Shown here in pieces: positions 53,872 to 62,543 of a stretch of 64,000 bases of DNA (positions are counted from its first letter, which is position 1; each line of letters opens with the position of its first letter). The stretch spans positions 1 to 64,000 of the forward strand of contig JANJVS010000033.1 in NCBI GenBank assembly GCA_024709955.1, written 5' to 3'. This DNA is from Rhodocyclaceae bacterium. GTDB taxonomy: Bacteria > Pseudomonadota > Gammaproteobacteria > Burkholderiales > Rhodocyclaceae. The notes under the pieces are model-generated. The model was given only the letters and a program-made list of their open reading frames with translations, did no database searches and had not been told where the DNA came from. Made by a program: the position numbers and the translations under genes.

Positions 53872-55737
53872 ATGGAAGAATGGATCGGCGGCATCTGGGA
53901 TCGCTGGATCACGCAGACCGCGCGGCGCGACCATCCGGCGGCGGCGGTGCATCTCAAGGACATCGAGAAGACCCTCGGCGTGATCTTCCGCGCGCTCGGC
54001 GGCGACGCCGGCCTGCGCGTCGCGGCGGCGGCCGACGCGACGCACGGCGGCCGCCGCCGGCTGCTCGAACGCATCGCCGGCGTGCATGAGCGCGCCGCGC
54101 ACGCCGCGCTGGACGCGGAAACCCTGTGCCTGCCGCCGAAGATCGCCGTCTTCCCGGCGCCGGCCTTCAATCGCGATCTCTACGTCTGGCTCGCCGCGAT
54201 GGCCGGCAGCGCCGGCCCGGCGCTGCTCGGCGCCTACGCCAGCGAGTGGATCGTGCGCAACCAGTTCGCCGCCTGGGCGACGCTGCAGCGCTATCCCGGT
54301 CTCGCCCCGCGCTACCGCCGGCTGGTCGAGGCGCTGCTCGCCGAACGCATCGCCCCGGAAAAAATGCCCGCCGACGAGGCGGCGCAGGAGCGCGCCGTGC
54401 GCATGGCGCTCGTCGATCCCGGCAGCGTCGCGGAACTGCCGCCGCTGACGCGCGCGAAGGCCAAGTCGCTCCAGCCGGTGCCGCTCTGGCTGTATCCGGC
54501 GCCGCCGGCGGAAACCCGGGCGCGGCGCGATCCCCCGGCGAACGAAAGCGAAGGCGCCGACGCGCCCAAGGAACAGCAGGTCGAGAACAAGCGCTATCAG
54601 GTCGAGCGCACCGAGATGCCGGAGAACGAGTCGCCGATGATCCTGCTGTTCCGTGCCGAGAGCCTGCTGTCCTGGGCCGAGTACCTCAAGGTGAACCGCG
54701 CGCTCGACGAGGACGAGAATCCCGATGCCGGCCGCGCCGCCGAATCGCTGGACAAGCTGACGCTCGCCGACAGCGACCAGCGCGTCGCCTCGAAGGTGCG
54801 TTTCGATCTCGATCTGCCCGCCGCCGCCGAGGACGACGCCGTGCTCGGCCCCGGCATCCCGCTGCCCGAGTGGGACTGGAAGCGCCAAGTCATGAAGCCC
54901 GACTTTTGCCGCCTGCAGACGATGGTGGCGCGCGAATCCGAGCCACAGCCGCTACCCGAGCGCCTGCGCCGCCACGCCCGCAAGCTGAAGAACCAGTTCG
55001 CCGCGCTCGCGCCGGTGCGGCGCTGGCAGAAGGCGCAGCCGGACGGCACCGAGCTCGACATCGACGCCTGCGTGCGCATCGCCGCCGACCGCCTGGCCGG
55101 CTGGCACTTCGCCGGCGCCGGCGCCTACCTCAACCATCGCCCCACCGAGCGCGATCTCGCCTGCCTCGTGCTCGCCGATCTTTCCCTGTCCACCGACGCC
55201 TACGCGAACGACGAGCAGAAGGTCATCGACGTCATCCGCGACAGCCTGATGCTGTTCGGCGAGGCCTTGTCGTCCACCGGCGACAAGTTCGCCTTCTACG
55301 GCTTTTCCTCGCTCAAGCGCAACTTCGTGCGCTTCCACGAGATCAAGCCCTTCGAGCGCCCGCTCGACGCCGTGGCGCGCGGACGCATCGCCGCGCTCAA
55401 GCCCGGCTACTACACGCGCATCGGCGCGGCCGTGCGGCGCTCCGTCCAGCTGCTGGAAAAGCAGCCGGCCAACCGCCGCCTGCTGCTGATCCTTTCCGAC
55501 GGCAAGCCGCACGACATCGACCTCTACGAGGGCCGCTACGGCATCGAGGACACGCGCATGGCGCTGATCGAGGCGCGCGAAGCCGGCATCAAGCCCTTCT
55601 GCGTCACCATCGACCGCGAGGGCGCGGGCTACCTGCCCCACCTGTTCGGGCCGGCCGGCTACACCATCGTCAGGAAGCCCGAAGACCTGCCCGACCGCCT
55701 GCCGCTGCTCTACGCCCAGCTCACCGGAAACGCCTGA
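53872..55737 (+). CDS. norD: NorD, von Willebrand factor A domain protein
   Basis: [17 protein letters not shown]-like region, [31 protein letters not shown]. Confidence 0.94.
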   Translation: MEEWIGGIWDRWITQTARRDHPAAAVHLKDIEKTLGVIFRALGGDAGLRVAAAADATHGGRRRLLERIAGVHERAAHAALDAETLCLPPKIAVFPAPAFNRDLYVWLAAMAGSAGPALLGAYASEWIVRNQFAAWATLQRYPGLAPRYRRLVEALLAERIAPEKMPADEAAQERAVRMALVDPGSVAELPPLTRAKAKSLQPVPLWLYPAPPAETRARRDPPANESEGADAPKEQQVENKRYQVERTEMPENESPMILLFRAESLLSWAEYLKVNRALDEDENPDAGRAAESLDKLTLADSDQRVASKVRFDLDLPAAAEDDAVLGPGIPLPEWDWKRQVMKPDFCRLQTMVARESEPQPLPERLRRHARKLKNQFAALAPVRRWQKAQPDGTELDIDACVRIAADRLAGWHFAGAGAYLNHRPTERDLACLVLADLSLSTDAYANDEQKVIDVIRDSLMLFGEALSSTGDKFAFYGFSSLKRNFVRFHEIKPFERPLDAVARGRIAALKPGYYTRIGAAVRRSVQLLEKQPANRRLLLILSDGKPHDIDLYEGRYGIEDTRMALIEAREAGIKPFCVTIDREGAGYLPHLFGPAGYTIVRKPEDLPDRLPLLYAQLTGNA

Positions 55738-55826
55738 AATGGCAGGGTAAAGACGCCGTGCCGCGCCTTTCGGCGCCGCCGCCGTCGCCTAGAATTTCCC
55801 GTCTAAAAACAATACGGGAGCACGGC

Positions 55827-57473
55827 ATGAACGACATTTCCATCGGCAAGCGCATCTTCGCCCTGATGACCGTGGGCGGCCTCCTGCTGCTCATGATCGC
55901 GGGCATCGGCTGGAAGAACGAGAACAACGCGGTCGGCGCGCTGCAAAGCGTCTACGAGGACCGCACCGTCCCGCTGGTAGACCTCTCGAAGATCGGCGAG
56001 CTGCTCGGCGAAAACACCATGGAACTGGTCCTCGCGCTGCAGCACGATCCCGCCTCGCCGCTGGCCGCCACCCACGAGCACACCGTGGACATCCATCTGG
56101 AGGAATTCCTCAAGCGGCGCGCCGAGATCAACCGGCTGTGGGACAAGTACATGGCCACCTACCTGACCGCGGAGGAAAAGCGCCTCGCGGCGGACTTCGC
56201 GGCGAAGCGCAAGGCCTGGGTGGACAAGGCCCTCGCGCTGCTGGAGCGCATCAAGGGCGGCGACTTTTCGCCGGAACTCATGAAAGAGGTGTCCGCCGCC
56301 CTGAACGCGGAGGCGCACGCCGCCGGCGAGGCCCACGACGCCCTGATGACCTACCAGGCCACGGTGGCGAAAGAACTCTTCGAAAACGAGCAGGACGCCC
56401 ACCGCACCGGCACCCTGCTGTTCGCCCTCATCGTGCTCGGCGGCCTGGCCGGCGGCGGCGGCTTCGCCTGGTATCTGGGGCGCTCGATCACCGCGCCGAT
56501 CGAGGTTTCGGTGGCCATCGCCGAGGCCATCGCCGACGGCGACCTGACCCGCCCGGTGCCGCGCGGCGGCCGCGACGAGGCCGGCCGCCTGCTCACCGCC
56601 TTCGCGCGCATGCAGGACGGCCTGCGCGCCATGGTGGGCAACTCGCAGCGCAGCGCGCAGGAACTCAGCAGCGCCGCGCAGCAGCTCAAGGCGGCGGCCC
56701 TGCAGACGGCCGGCGCCAGCGAGGCGCAGAGCGAGGCGGCCTCCGGCATGGCCGCCGCCGTCGAGGAAATGTCGGTCTCGATCGACCAGGTGCGCGACCA
56801 TGCCCGCGACGCGCGCGGCGTCGCCGCCGAGGCCGGCGCGGAATCGCGCAACGGCGGCCACGTGGTGCACTCCAGCGCCGAGGAAATGCGGCATGTGGCG
56901 ACGGCCGTCAACGAGGCCGCCGGCACCATCCGCGAGCTGGAAAACTACTCCAACGAAATCTCCGCGATCATCAACGTCATCCGCGAGGTGGCCGACCAGA
57001 CCAACCTGCTGGCGCTCAACGCCGCCATCGAGGCGGCGCGCGCCGGCGAGCAGGGGCGCGGCTTCGCCGTGGTCGCCGACGAGGTGCGCAAGCTCGCCGA
57101 GCGCACCTCGGAATCCACCCACACCATCGCCGGCGTGATCGACAAGGTGCAGGCCGGCGCGCGCCGCGCCGCCCAGGAAATGGAAAACGGCGTCGCGCGC
57201 GTCAATGGCGGCGTCGAGCTCGCGCACCGGGCCGGCGACTCGATCACCGGCATCCAGGCCGGCGCCGAGCGCGTCGCCGCCGCGGTGGACGACATCGGCA
57301 CCGCCCTCGACGAGCAGGCCACCGCCGCGCAGGAGATCGCCCGCGGCGTCGAGCGCATCGCCGGCATGGCCGAGGAAAACAGCGCCAGCGTGCGCCAGAC
57401 CTCGGCCGCCGCCGAGCGCCTGCACGAGCTGGCCAGCGAACTCGAACGCTCGGTCGCGCGCTTCCGCGTGTGA
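55827..57473 (+). CDS. Methyl-accepting chemotaxis protein
   Basis: HAMP plus [51 protein letters not shown]. Confidence 0.96.
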   Translation: MNDISIGKRIFALMTVGGLLLLMIAGIGWKNENNAVGALQSVYEDRTVPLVDLSKIGELLGENTMELVLALQHDPASPLAATHEHTVDIHLEEFLKRRAEINRLWDKYMATYLTAEEKRLAADFAAKRKAWVDKALALLERIKGGDFSPELMKEVSAALNAEAHAAGEAHDALMTYQATVAKELFENEQDAHRTGTLLFALIVLGGLAGGGGFAWYLGRSITAPIEVSVAIAEAIADGDLTRPVPRGGRDEAGRLLTAFARMQDGLRAMVGNSQRSAQELSSAAQQLKAAALQTAGASEAQSEAASGMAAAVEEMSVSIDQVRDHARDARGVAAEAGAESRNGGHVVHSSAEEMRHVATAVNEAAGTIRELENYSNEISAIINVIREVADQTNLLALNAAIEAARAGEQGRGFAVVADEVRKLAERTSESTHTIAGVIDKVQAGARRAAQEMENGVARVNGGVELAHRAGDSITGIQAGAERVAAAVDDIGTALDEQATAAQEIARGVERIAGMAEENSASVRQTSAAAERLHELASELERSVARFRV

Positions 57474-57491
57474 CGTCCGCCGGCCCCGGCC

Positions 57492-57517
57492 GAAAACTCG
57501 GCGCCGGCGGCACGGTG
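57492..57517 (+). repeat. Dispersed repeat unit (class B) bracketed by 8-bp inverted repeat
   Basis: gaaaactcggcgccggcggcacggtg; ccccggcc (57484-57491) and ggccgggg (57517-57524) flank it. Confidence 0.85.
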
Positions 57518-57534
57518 GCCGGGGTTTCCGCCGG

Positions 57535-57548
57535 CTGACCCCGGTCAA
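57535..57548 (+). promoter_or_regulatory. FNR/DNR-type box upstream of nnrS
   Basis: CTGACCCCGGTCAA; centre 32 bp from TAGGAT (57571-57576). Confidence 0.6.
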
Positions 57549-57611
57549 GGACAACGCCGCCGCCGGGGGGTAGGATGCGCGCAAAAAACCATTCGCGCAT
57601 CCAACCCCATC

Positions 57612-58769
57612 ATGTTCAAGCAAACCCTCTGGCTGATCGGCTTCCGTCCCTTCTTCATCCTCGCCTGCCTCGCCGGCGCGAGCCTGCCGCTCTGGTGGGC
57701 GCTGGTCTTCACCGGCGCTGTCCCGCCGGCGCCGACCCATGTCGCCAGCGGCCTGCAGTGGCACGCCCACGAGATGTTCTACGGCTTCGGCTGGGCGCTG
57801 CTCGGCGGCTTCCTGCTCACCGCCACGAAGAACTGGGTCGGCGTGCGCGGCTGGCACGGCGCGCCGCTGGCCCTGCTCGCCGCCGCCTGGCTGCTCGACC
57901 GCGTCGCCATGAGCTTCGGCGCCGGCTGGCCGCCGGCGCTGTTCTGGATCGCCGCCTCCGCCTTCCAGCTCGCCATCGTCGGCATGCTCATGCACACGCT
58001 GCTGCGGCAGAAGGTGCGCGGCGGCGCGAGCGACAACTACTTCCTGTGGATCGCCCTGCCGCTGTTCCTGCCGGCGAAGTTCCTCATCCTGCAGGGCGAC
58101 TTCTACGCCCTCGGCGTCGGCATGTCGCTGGCGCTGTTCCGCTTCGCCTTCCTGCTGATGCTGGAGCGCACCCAGGTGCAGTTCATGCGCCACGGCTTCG
58201 GCGTCGAGATCCTGCGCAACCCGCGCATCGACTTCCCGATCAAGTGGCTGGCCATCGCGCTGGTGTTCGCCGACCTGCTGCCCGCCCCCCTCGCCGGCCT
58301 GCTCGAATTCGCCATGGCCGCCCTGCTGCTGTGGCGCTTCGCCTTCTGGCATCCGGCCAAGGCGCTCTCGCGGCTCGACATCGGCATCATGTACATCGGC
58401 TACCTGATGATCGTCGCGCAGCTGCTCATCGCCGGCGCCGGCCGTTTCGCCGAGATCGCCTGGGTGGGCACGGTGGCGGTGCATGTCTTCACCGTCGGCG
58501 TCATGGGCCTGATCGGCCCGGCCATGATCGTGCGCATTTCCAAGGGACACACCGGCCGCGACGTCGTGTTCGGGCGCGTCGACCTGGCCGCGTTGTGGAT
58601 CATGCTCGCCGGCTTCCTCGCCCGCGTCGTCGCGCCGCAGCTCTACCCGGCCGGTTACATGATGTTCCTGCACCTGGCCGCCGCCTGCTGGCTGGCCGCC
58701 TTCGGCATCCTGCTATGGCGCTATGTCCCCATGCTCCTCGCCCCGCGCGTGGACGGCCGGGAGCACTGA
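57612..58769 (+). CDS. nnrS: NnrS family protein
   Basis: IGFRPFFILACLAGASLPLWW, WHAHEMFYGFGWALLGGFLLTATKNW. Confidence 0.93.
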   Translation: MFKQTLWLIGFRPFFILACLAGASLPLWWALVFTGAVPPAPTHVASGLQWHAHEMFYGFGWALLGGFLLTATKNWVGVRGWHGAPLALLAAAWLLDRVAMSFGAGWPPALFWIAASAFQLAIVGMLMHTLLRQKVRGGASDNYFLWIALPLFLPAKFLILQGDFYALGVGMSLALFRFAFLLMLERTQVQFMRHGFGVEILRNPRIDFPIKWLAIALVFADLLPAPLAGLLEFAMAALLLWRFAFWHPAKALSRLDIGIMYIGYLMIVAQLLIAGAGRFAEIAWVGTVAVHVFTVGVMGLIGPAMIVRISKGHTGRDVVFGRVDLAALWIMLAGFLARVVAPQLYPAGYMMFLHLAAACWLAAFGILLWRYVPMLLAPRVDGREH

Positions 58770-58812
58770 GCCGGGGCAGAAATCCGCGCCACCGCGGCGG
58801 GGCGCAACGCCG

Positions 58813-59424
58813 TCAGCCGGGGAACACGCGGATGGTCGCGGCATCGTCCGCATGCTCCAGCAGCAGACGGCGCACGCGCTCCTGCCAGAGCGCCTGAAAC
58901 TCGCGCCGCTGCGCCGCCGTCGCCACGTCGCCCAGGCACAGGGACATCAGCTCCCCCATGCGCGGATCGCCCGGCACGCGCGACAGATCGGCGGCCGCCT
59001 CCACCGCCGCGCCGGTATCGAGGCGGGTGAAGCGCAAGGCTCCCTGCCGCAGCGCCGCGCCGAAAAACAGCTTGTCGCGGCGGTTGAACCGGCCCGCCAG
59101 GCCGCGGAACCCGCTGTCGGCGGTGGCGCCGGTCAGCAGCGTGGCGACGCTGGCGATCACGCCGGCGACGCCGGCGTCGCGCGCCTCGGCGAGATCCACG
59201 CGGATCTCGCCGCGCGGCGGCAGCTCGCCGCCGTAAAGCGCGGCGAGGGCACGCCGCGTCATGAGGAAGGCGGAGGCCACCGTCGGGCAACTGTGGCCGG
59301 CCAGGCGCACCGCGTCCTCGTAACGGTAGTCGATGACGCCGTCGGCGGCGGCGCCGAGGAATTCGGCGAGCGGATCGCGCAGGCGGATCGTCGGCGCGGC
59401 GGCGAAGAAATCGGGAAAGGTCAT
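58813..59424 (-). CDS. FmdE-like conserved protein
   Basis: AGHSCPTVASAFLMTRRALAALYGG motif. Confidence 0.65.
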   Translation of the reverse strand: MTFPDFFAAAPTIRLRDPLAEFLGAAADGVIDYRYEDAVRLAGHSCPTVASAFLMTRRALAALYGGELPPRGEIRVDLAEARDAGVAGVIASVATLLTGATADSGFRGLAGRFNRRDKLFFGAALRQGALRFTRLDTGAAVEAAADLSRVPGDPRMGELMSLCLGDVATAAQRREFQALWQERVRRLLLEHADDAATIRVFPG

Positions 59425-59483
59425 GGGCGGCGTCCCGCTGGCGTGGAAAGGCGCCAGTCTAGGGACGCGCCGCCGCCGCGGCC

Positions 59484-59497
59484 ATGAGGCGGATCAA
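59484..59497 (-). promoter_or_regulatory. FNR/DNR-type box upstream of FmdE-like gene
   Basis: Minus strand TTGATCCGCCTCAT; centre 32 bp from TAGACT (59456-59461). Confidence 0.5.
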
Positions 59498-59509
59498 GCT
59501 CCAGAGCTC

Positions 59510-59848
59510 TCAGCCCGTGCTCCAGGCGCGCGGCCGCTTCATGCCGGCGATCTTGCAGGCCTGGGCGACATAGCCGTAGGGAAACAGGCCGAACAGGTGG
59601 TTGCGGCCGTCGCCCACCCCGCGCCGTTCGAGGTGCTTGATGACATGGCGCGCGTCGGCGGCGACCTGGTGGTCCTCGTAGTAGTCGCGCATGAAGCGCA
59701 GCACTTCCCAGTGCTCGTCGTTCAGGTCGATGCCGATGCGCCGCGCCAGTTCGCGGGCGATGTCATCGTTCCACTCGCCCGGCTCCACCAGATAGCCTTC
59801 CGCATCGAGTTCCGGCATCGCGTCGATCGCTTCCAGGGTCGCTTCCAT
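59510..59848 (-). CDS. DsrC/TusE family protein with variant C-terminus
   Basis: EGYLVEPGEWNDDIARELARRIGIDLNDEHWEVLRFMRDYY...ACKIAGMKRPRAWSTG. Confidence 0.88.
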   Translation of the reverse strand: MEATLEAIDAMPELDAEGYLVEPGEWNDDIARELARRIGIDLNDEHWEVLRFMRDYYEDHQVAADARHVIKHLERRGVGDGRNHLFGLFPYGYVAQACKIAGMKRPRAWSTG

Positions 59849-59954
59849 GATCTCCTCCGTTCAGGTGTTGGGCATATTACATCATGCCGTGATATGTTCG
59901 CCCGATGTTATAGTCCTGTCAACTCCCCCGCATGGCTAAGCATCCCCTACCCGC

Positions 59955-60380
59955 ATGAGCGATCCCGCCTTCCGCAAGCAGGACTTCGAGACCCTCTCCA
60001 ATTTCCGCCACCAGCTGCGCCGTTTCCAGCGCTGGAGCGAGCAGCTGACGCGCCGCGCCGGCGTGACCAACCTGCAGTACCTGCTGATGCTGCACATCAA
60101 GGGCTTCGCCGGGCGCGAGTGGGCGACGATCACGGAACTGGCGGAACGCCTGCTGTCGAGCCACCACGGCGCCGTGGCGCTGGTGACGCGCTGCGAGAAG
60201 CTCGGCCTGGTGGAGCGCCGCCCGGGGCGCATGGACGGCCGCGCGGTGGAGGTGCACCTGACCGCCAAGGGGGAAAGGCTCGTCGCCCGGCTGGCGCGTC
60301 AGCACCGCGACGAGCTGATGCGCCTCGAAGGCATCTTCGCCGTGCCGGGCCGCGAGGCGCTGGCCGGCGACGAATCCTAG
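59955..60380 (+). CDS. MarR family transcriptional regulator
   Basis: wHTH LAERLLSSHHGAVALVTRCEKLGLVERRPGRMDGRAVEVHLTAKGERL. Confidence 0.9.
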   Translation: MSDPAFRKQDFETLSNFRHQLRRFQRWSEQLTRRAGVTNLQYLLMLHIKGFAGREWATITELAERLLSSHHGAVALVTRCEKLGLVERRPGRMDGRAVEVHLTAKGERLVARLARQHRDELMRLEGIFAVPGREALAGDES

Positions 60381-60647
60381 AGCCTGTTCTCATTCAGGCG
60401 ACGACTGCGAAGGGGGCTGCCGGGTTGCAGGGCAAGGCGGGAGGAGCGCGGTTTGGCCAGTGCCAAATAAGCGACGACCAACGTAGCCATGCGGCCTGGC
60501 AGCCCCCTTCCCGCAGGGTTGCGCGAGCAGTCGCGTCCGCTGCGTTGCACCACTTGCCCGCGGATCACTGCGGGCGGCGCAGTGCGCCTTGCGGCCATCA
60601 CCTGCGCGCACAACGCAGCTCGCCGACTGAATGAGAACAGGCCCTAG
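60377..60647. mobile_element. MITE-like non-autonomous element with TIRs and CTAG duplication
   Basis: CTAG (60377-60380); TIR agcctgttctcattcag (60381-60397) vs reverse complement of ctgaatgagaacaggcc (60627-60643); CTAG (60644-60647); no ORF. Confidence 0.8.
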
Positions 60648-61009
60648 ATCGTCGTCAGCCGCCGCAGCAGGTCGCCCCAGCCGTGGCTGAACAGCACCAG
60701 CAGCGGCACGACGACGACGAACAGGTGCAGCGCGCGGCGGATGCGCGTGTTGGCGCCGGTCATTTCCATGTAGTGGTCGATCACCATGCGCCCCTTGAAG
60801 GCGATCAGCCCGGCGACCACGAAGGCCAGCGGCCAGCCCGCCTCGCCGGTCTCGGCGAGCCAGGCCCCCGCCAGCGTGAGGCCGACCAGCAGCAGCCAGA
60901 TTCGTTCGGCGTGGCCGAGAATGCGCGCAGGGCCGCCCCGAGCGCATTCAGCCCCCCCGTGGGGGGCGGCGAGCAGCTCTTGCGAGCGTGGGGGGCCGAT
61001 ATTGTTCAT
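60644..61009 (-). CDS. NorF-like / cytochrome oxidase subunit IV family protein, second copy
   Basis: MNNIGPPRSQELL...IWLLLVGLTLAGAWLAETGEAGWPLAFVVAGLIAFKGRMVIDHYMEM; ATGA overlap with norE-like gene. Confidence 0.8.
   Translation of the reverse strand: MNNIGPPRSQELLAAPHGGAECARGGPARILGHAERIWLLLVGLTLAGAWLAETGEAGWPLAFVVAGLIAFKGRMVIDHYMEMTGANTRIRRALHLFVVVVPLLVLFSHGWGDLLRRLTTI
60930..60997 (-). repeat. Second repeat family, copy 2, inside norF-like N-terminus
   Basis: Reverse complement ggccccccacgctcgcaagagctgctcgccgccccccacggggggctgaatgcgctcggggcggccc matches 53765-53857 apart from an internal length difference. Confidence 0.75.
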
Positions 61010-61671
61010 CTCAGCACGTAGAAGAAGGGGAAGATCACCAGCCAGATGACGTCGGTGGTGTGCCAATACACCGCCGCCGCCTCCAGCCCGCTGTAGTCGC
61101 GCGACGAATAGACGCCGAGCCCCGTGCGCACGGCCACCCAGGCGAGCCCGAGCAGGCCCCAGCTGACATGCACGAGGTGGTTGAGCGTCAGGTAGTAATA
61201 CACCGTGTAGAAGATGCCCGCCTCGCCGTCGATGCCGCGGGCGACGTTCCACTGGATCTCGAAATACTTGACCAGCGGATAGCCCAGGCCCAGCAGGATC
61301 GCCAGCGCCACCCAGCGCAGGGTGGCCCGGCGCGCGTCGCGGCGGATCGCCTCCACCGCCTTGACCATGCAGTAGCCGCTGGTCAGCAGCAGCAGCGTGA
61401 TGGCGACGCCCGCCACGGTCGCCAGCTTGTCCGGGCCGGTGAGGAAGGCCTCGGGATGGTGGGCCTTGGCGATGAAATAGACGCCGAACAGCAGCAGGAA
61501 CTCCACCAGCACGCAGAAAATGCCGACCCAGATGCCGGTGTTGCCCGGCACGCGGCCATGCTTGTAAACGCGCTCCGGCGGCACGACGCCGGAAGCAGGA
61601 ACCGGCGGGACGGCGCCGGAAGTCGGCGCTGGCGGGACGGTGGCGGCGCTGGGGATTTCCACGATGTTCAT
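61006..61671 (-). CDS. NorE-like cytochrome c oxidase subunit III family protein, second copy
   Basis: GRVPGNTGIWVGIFCVLVEFLLLFGVYFIAKA, LNHLVHVSWGLLGLAWVAV. Confidence 0.88.
   Translation of the reverse strand: MNIVEIPSAATVPPAPTSGAVPPVPASGVVPPERVYKHGRVPGNTGIWVGIFCVLVEFLLLFGVYFIAKAHHPEAFLTGPDKLATVAGVAITLLLLTSGYCMVKAVEAIRRDARRATLRWVALAILLGLGYPLVKYFEIQWNVARGIDGEAGIFYTVYYYLTLNHLVHVSWGLLGLAWVAVRTGLGVYSSRDYSGLEAAAVYWHTTDVIWLVIFPFFYVLR
61570..61642 (+). repeat. Tandem 27-bp array of the dispersed repeat in norE-like N-terminus
   Basis: gaagtcggcgctggcgggacggtg (61619-61642), gaagcaggaaccggcgggacggcg (61592-61615), degenerate third; encodes TVPPAPTSG-AVPPVPASG-VVPPERV. Confidence 0.8.
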
Positions 61672-61706
61672 CGCCGTCAGTGTAAGAGAAGCGTCGGCCC
61701 GGGCGC

Positions 61707-61720
61707 ATGAGCAGGATCAA
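61707..61720. promoter_or_regulatory. FNR/DNR-type box shared by divergent promoters
   Basis: Minus strand TTGATCCTGCTCAT; TACACT (minus, 61679-61684) and TAGACT (plus, 61743-61748) both centred exactly 32 bp away. Confidence 0.6.
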
Positions 61721-61756
61721 GCCGCGTTCGCGCGGGCCGGGCTAGACTGCGCGCCC

Positions 61757-62524
61757 ATGCGCATCCCTGTTCCCCTCCTGCTGCTCGCGGCGGCCACGCT
61801 GGCCGCGCCGGTCCGCGCCGAGACCTGGCGCGAGCCGACCACCGGCATCGAGTTCGTGCGCGTGCCCGGCGGCTGCTATGCGATGGGCGATACCTTCGGC
61901 GGCGGCGACCACAACGAACTGCCGGTGCACGAGGTCTGCGTGAGCAGCTTCTGGATCGGCAGGTTCGAGGTCACGCAGGGGGCATGGGAGAAGCTGATGG
62001 GCGGCAATCCCTCGGCTTATGCGCGCGGCGAAAGCCATCCGGTGGACAGCGTCAACCAGGCCGACATCGAGCAATTCGCGCGGCGGCTCGAAATCATCCA
62101 CGAGACGCGCCGCTTCCGCCTGCCCACCGAGGCCGAGTGGGAATACGCCTGCCGCGGCGGCGGCCGGCAGGTCAAGTTCGGCGGCGAACCGCCGCCCGCC
62201 GGCGCCAACACCGCCGAGTACGCCAACCGGCACGGCGAGGGCAGCACCCCGGTGGGCAGTTTCCCGCCCAACGCGCTCGGCCTGCACGACATGAGCGGCA
62301 ACCTCTGGTAATGGGTCGGCGACGTCTATACGGCGGACGCCTACGCGCGCCATGCGCGCACCGACCCGCGCCACGGCGGCGCCGGCCCGGCGCGCCTGCT
62401 GCGCGGCGGCGCCTGGAGCCACGACGCCTTCTTCGCGCGCTGCAGCAAGCGCCACATGCACTGCCGCCCGACGGCGCGCTTCGACTTCGTCGGCTTCCGG
62501 CTGGTGATGGAGGCGGCGGACTAG
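61757..62524 (+). pseudogene. SUMF1/formylglycine-generating-enzyme-like gene with internal TAA
   Basis: GLHDMSGNLW-TAA(62309-62311)-WVGDVYTADAY...RGGAWSHDAFFARCSKRHMHCRPTARFDFVGFRLVME; same frame on both sides. Confidence 0.75.
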
Positions 62525-62543
62525 GAAAATCCGCCCGCGCCCG

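Noticed and set aside
55738-55826. Sigma28-type promoter for the MCP gene
   Set aside because: TAAA-like -35 present but no convincing GCCGATAA -10 at the right spacing.
57716-57740. Possible repeat unit inside nnrS (GAVPPAPTH)
   Set aside because: Only the middle matches (tcccgccggcgccgac); flanking ends diverge and the segment length fits ordinary NnrS, so it may be coincidence.
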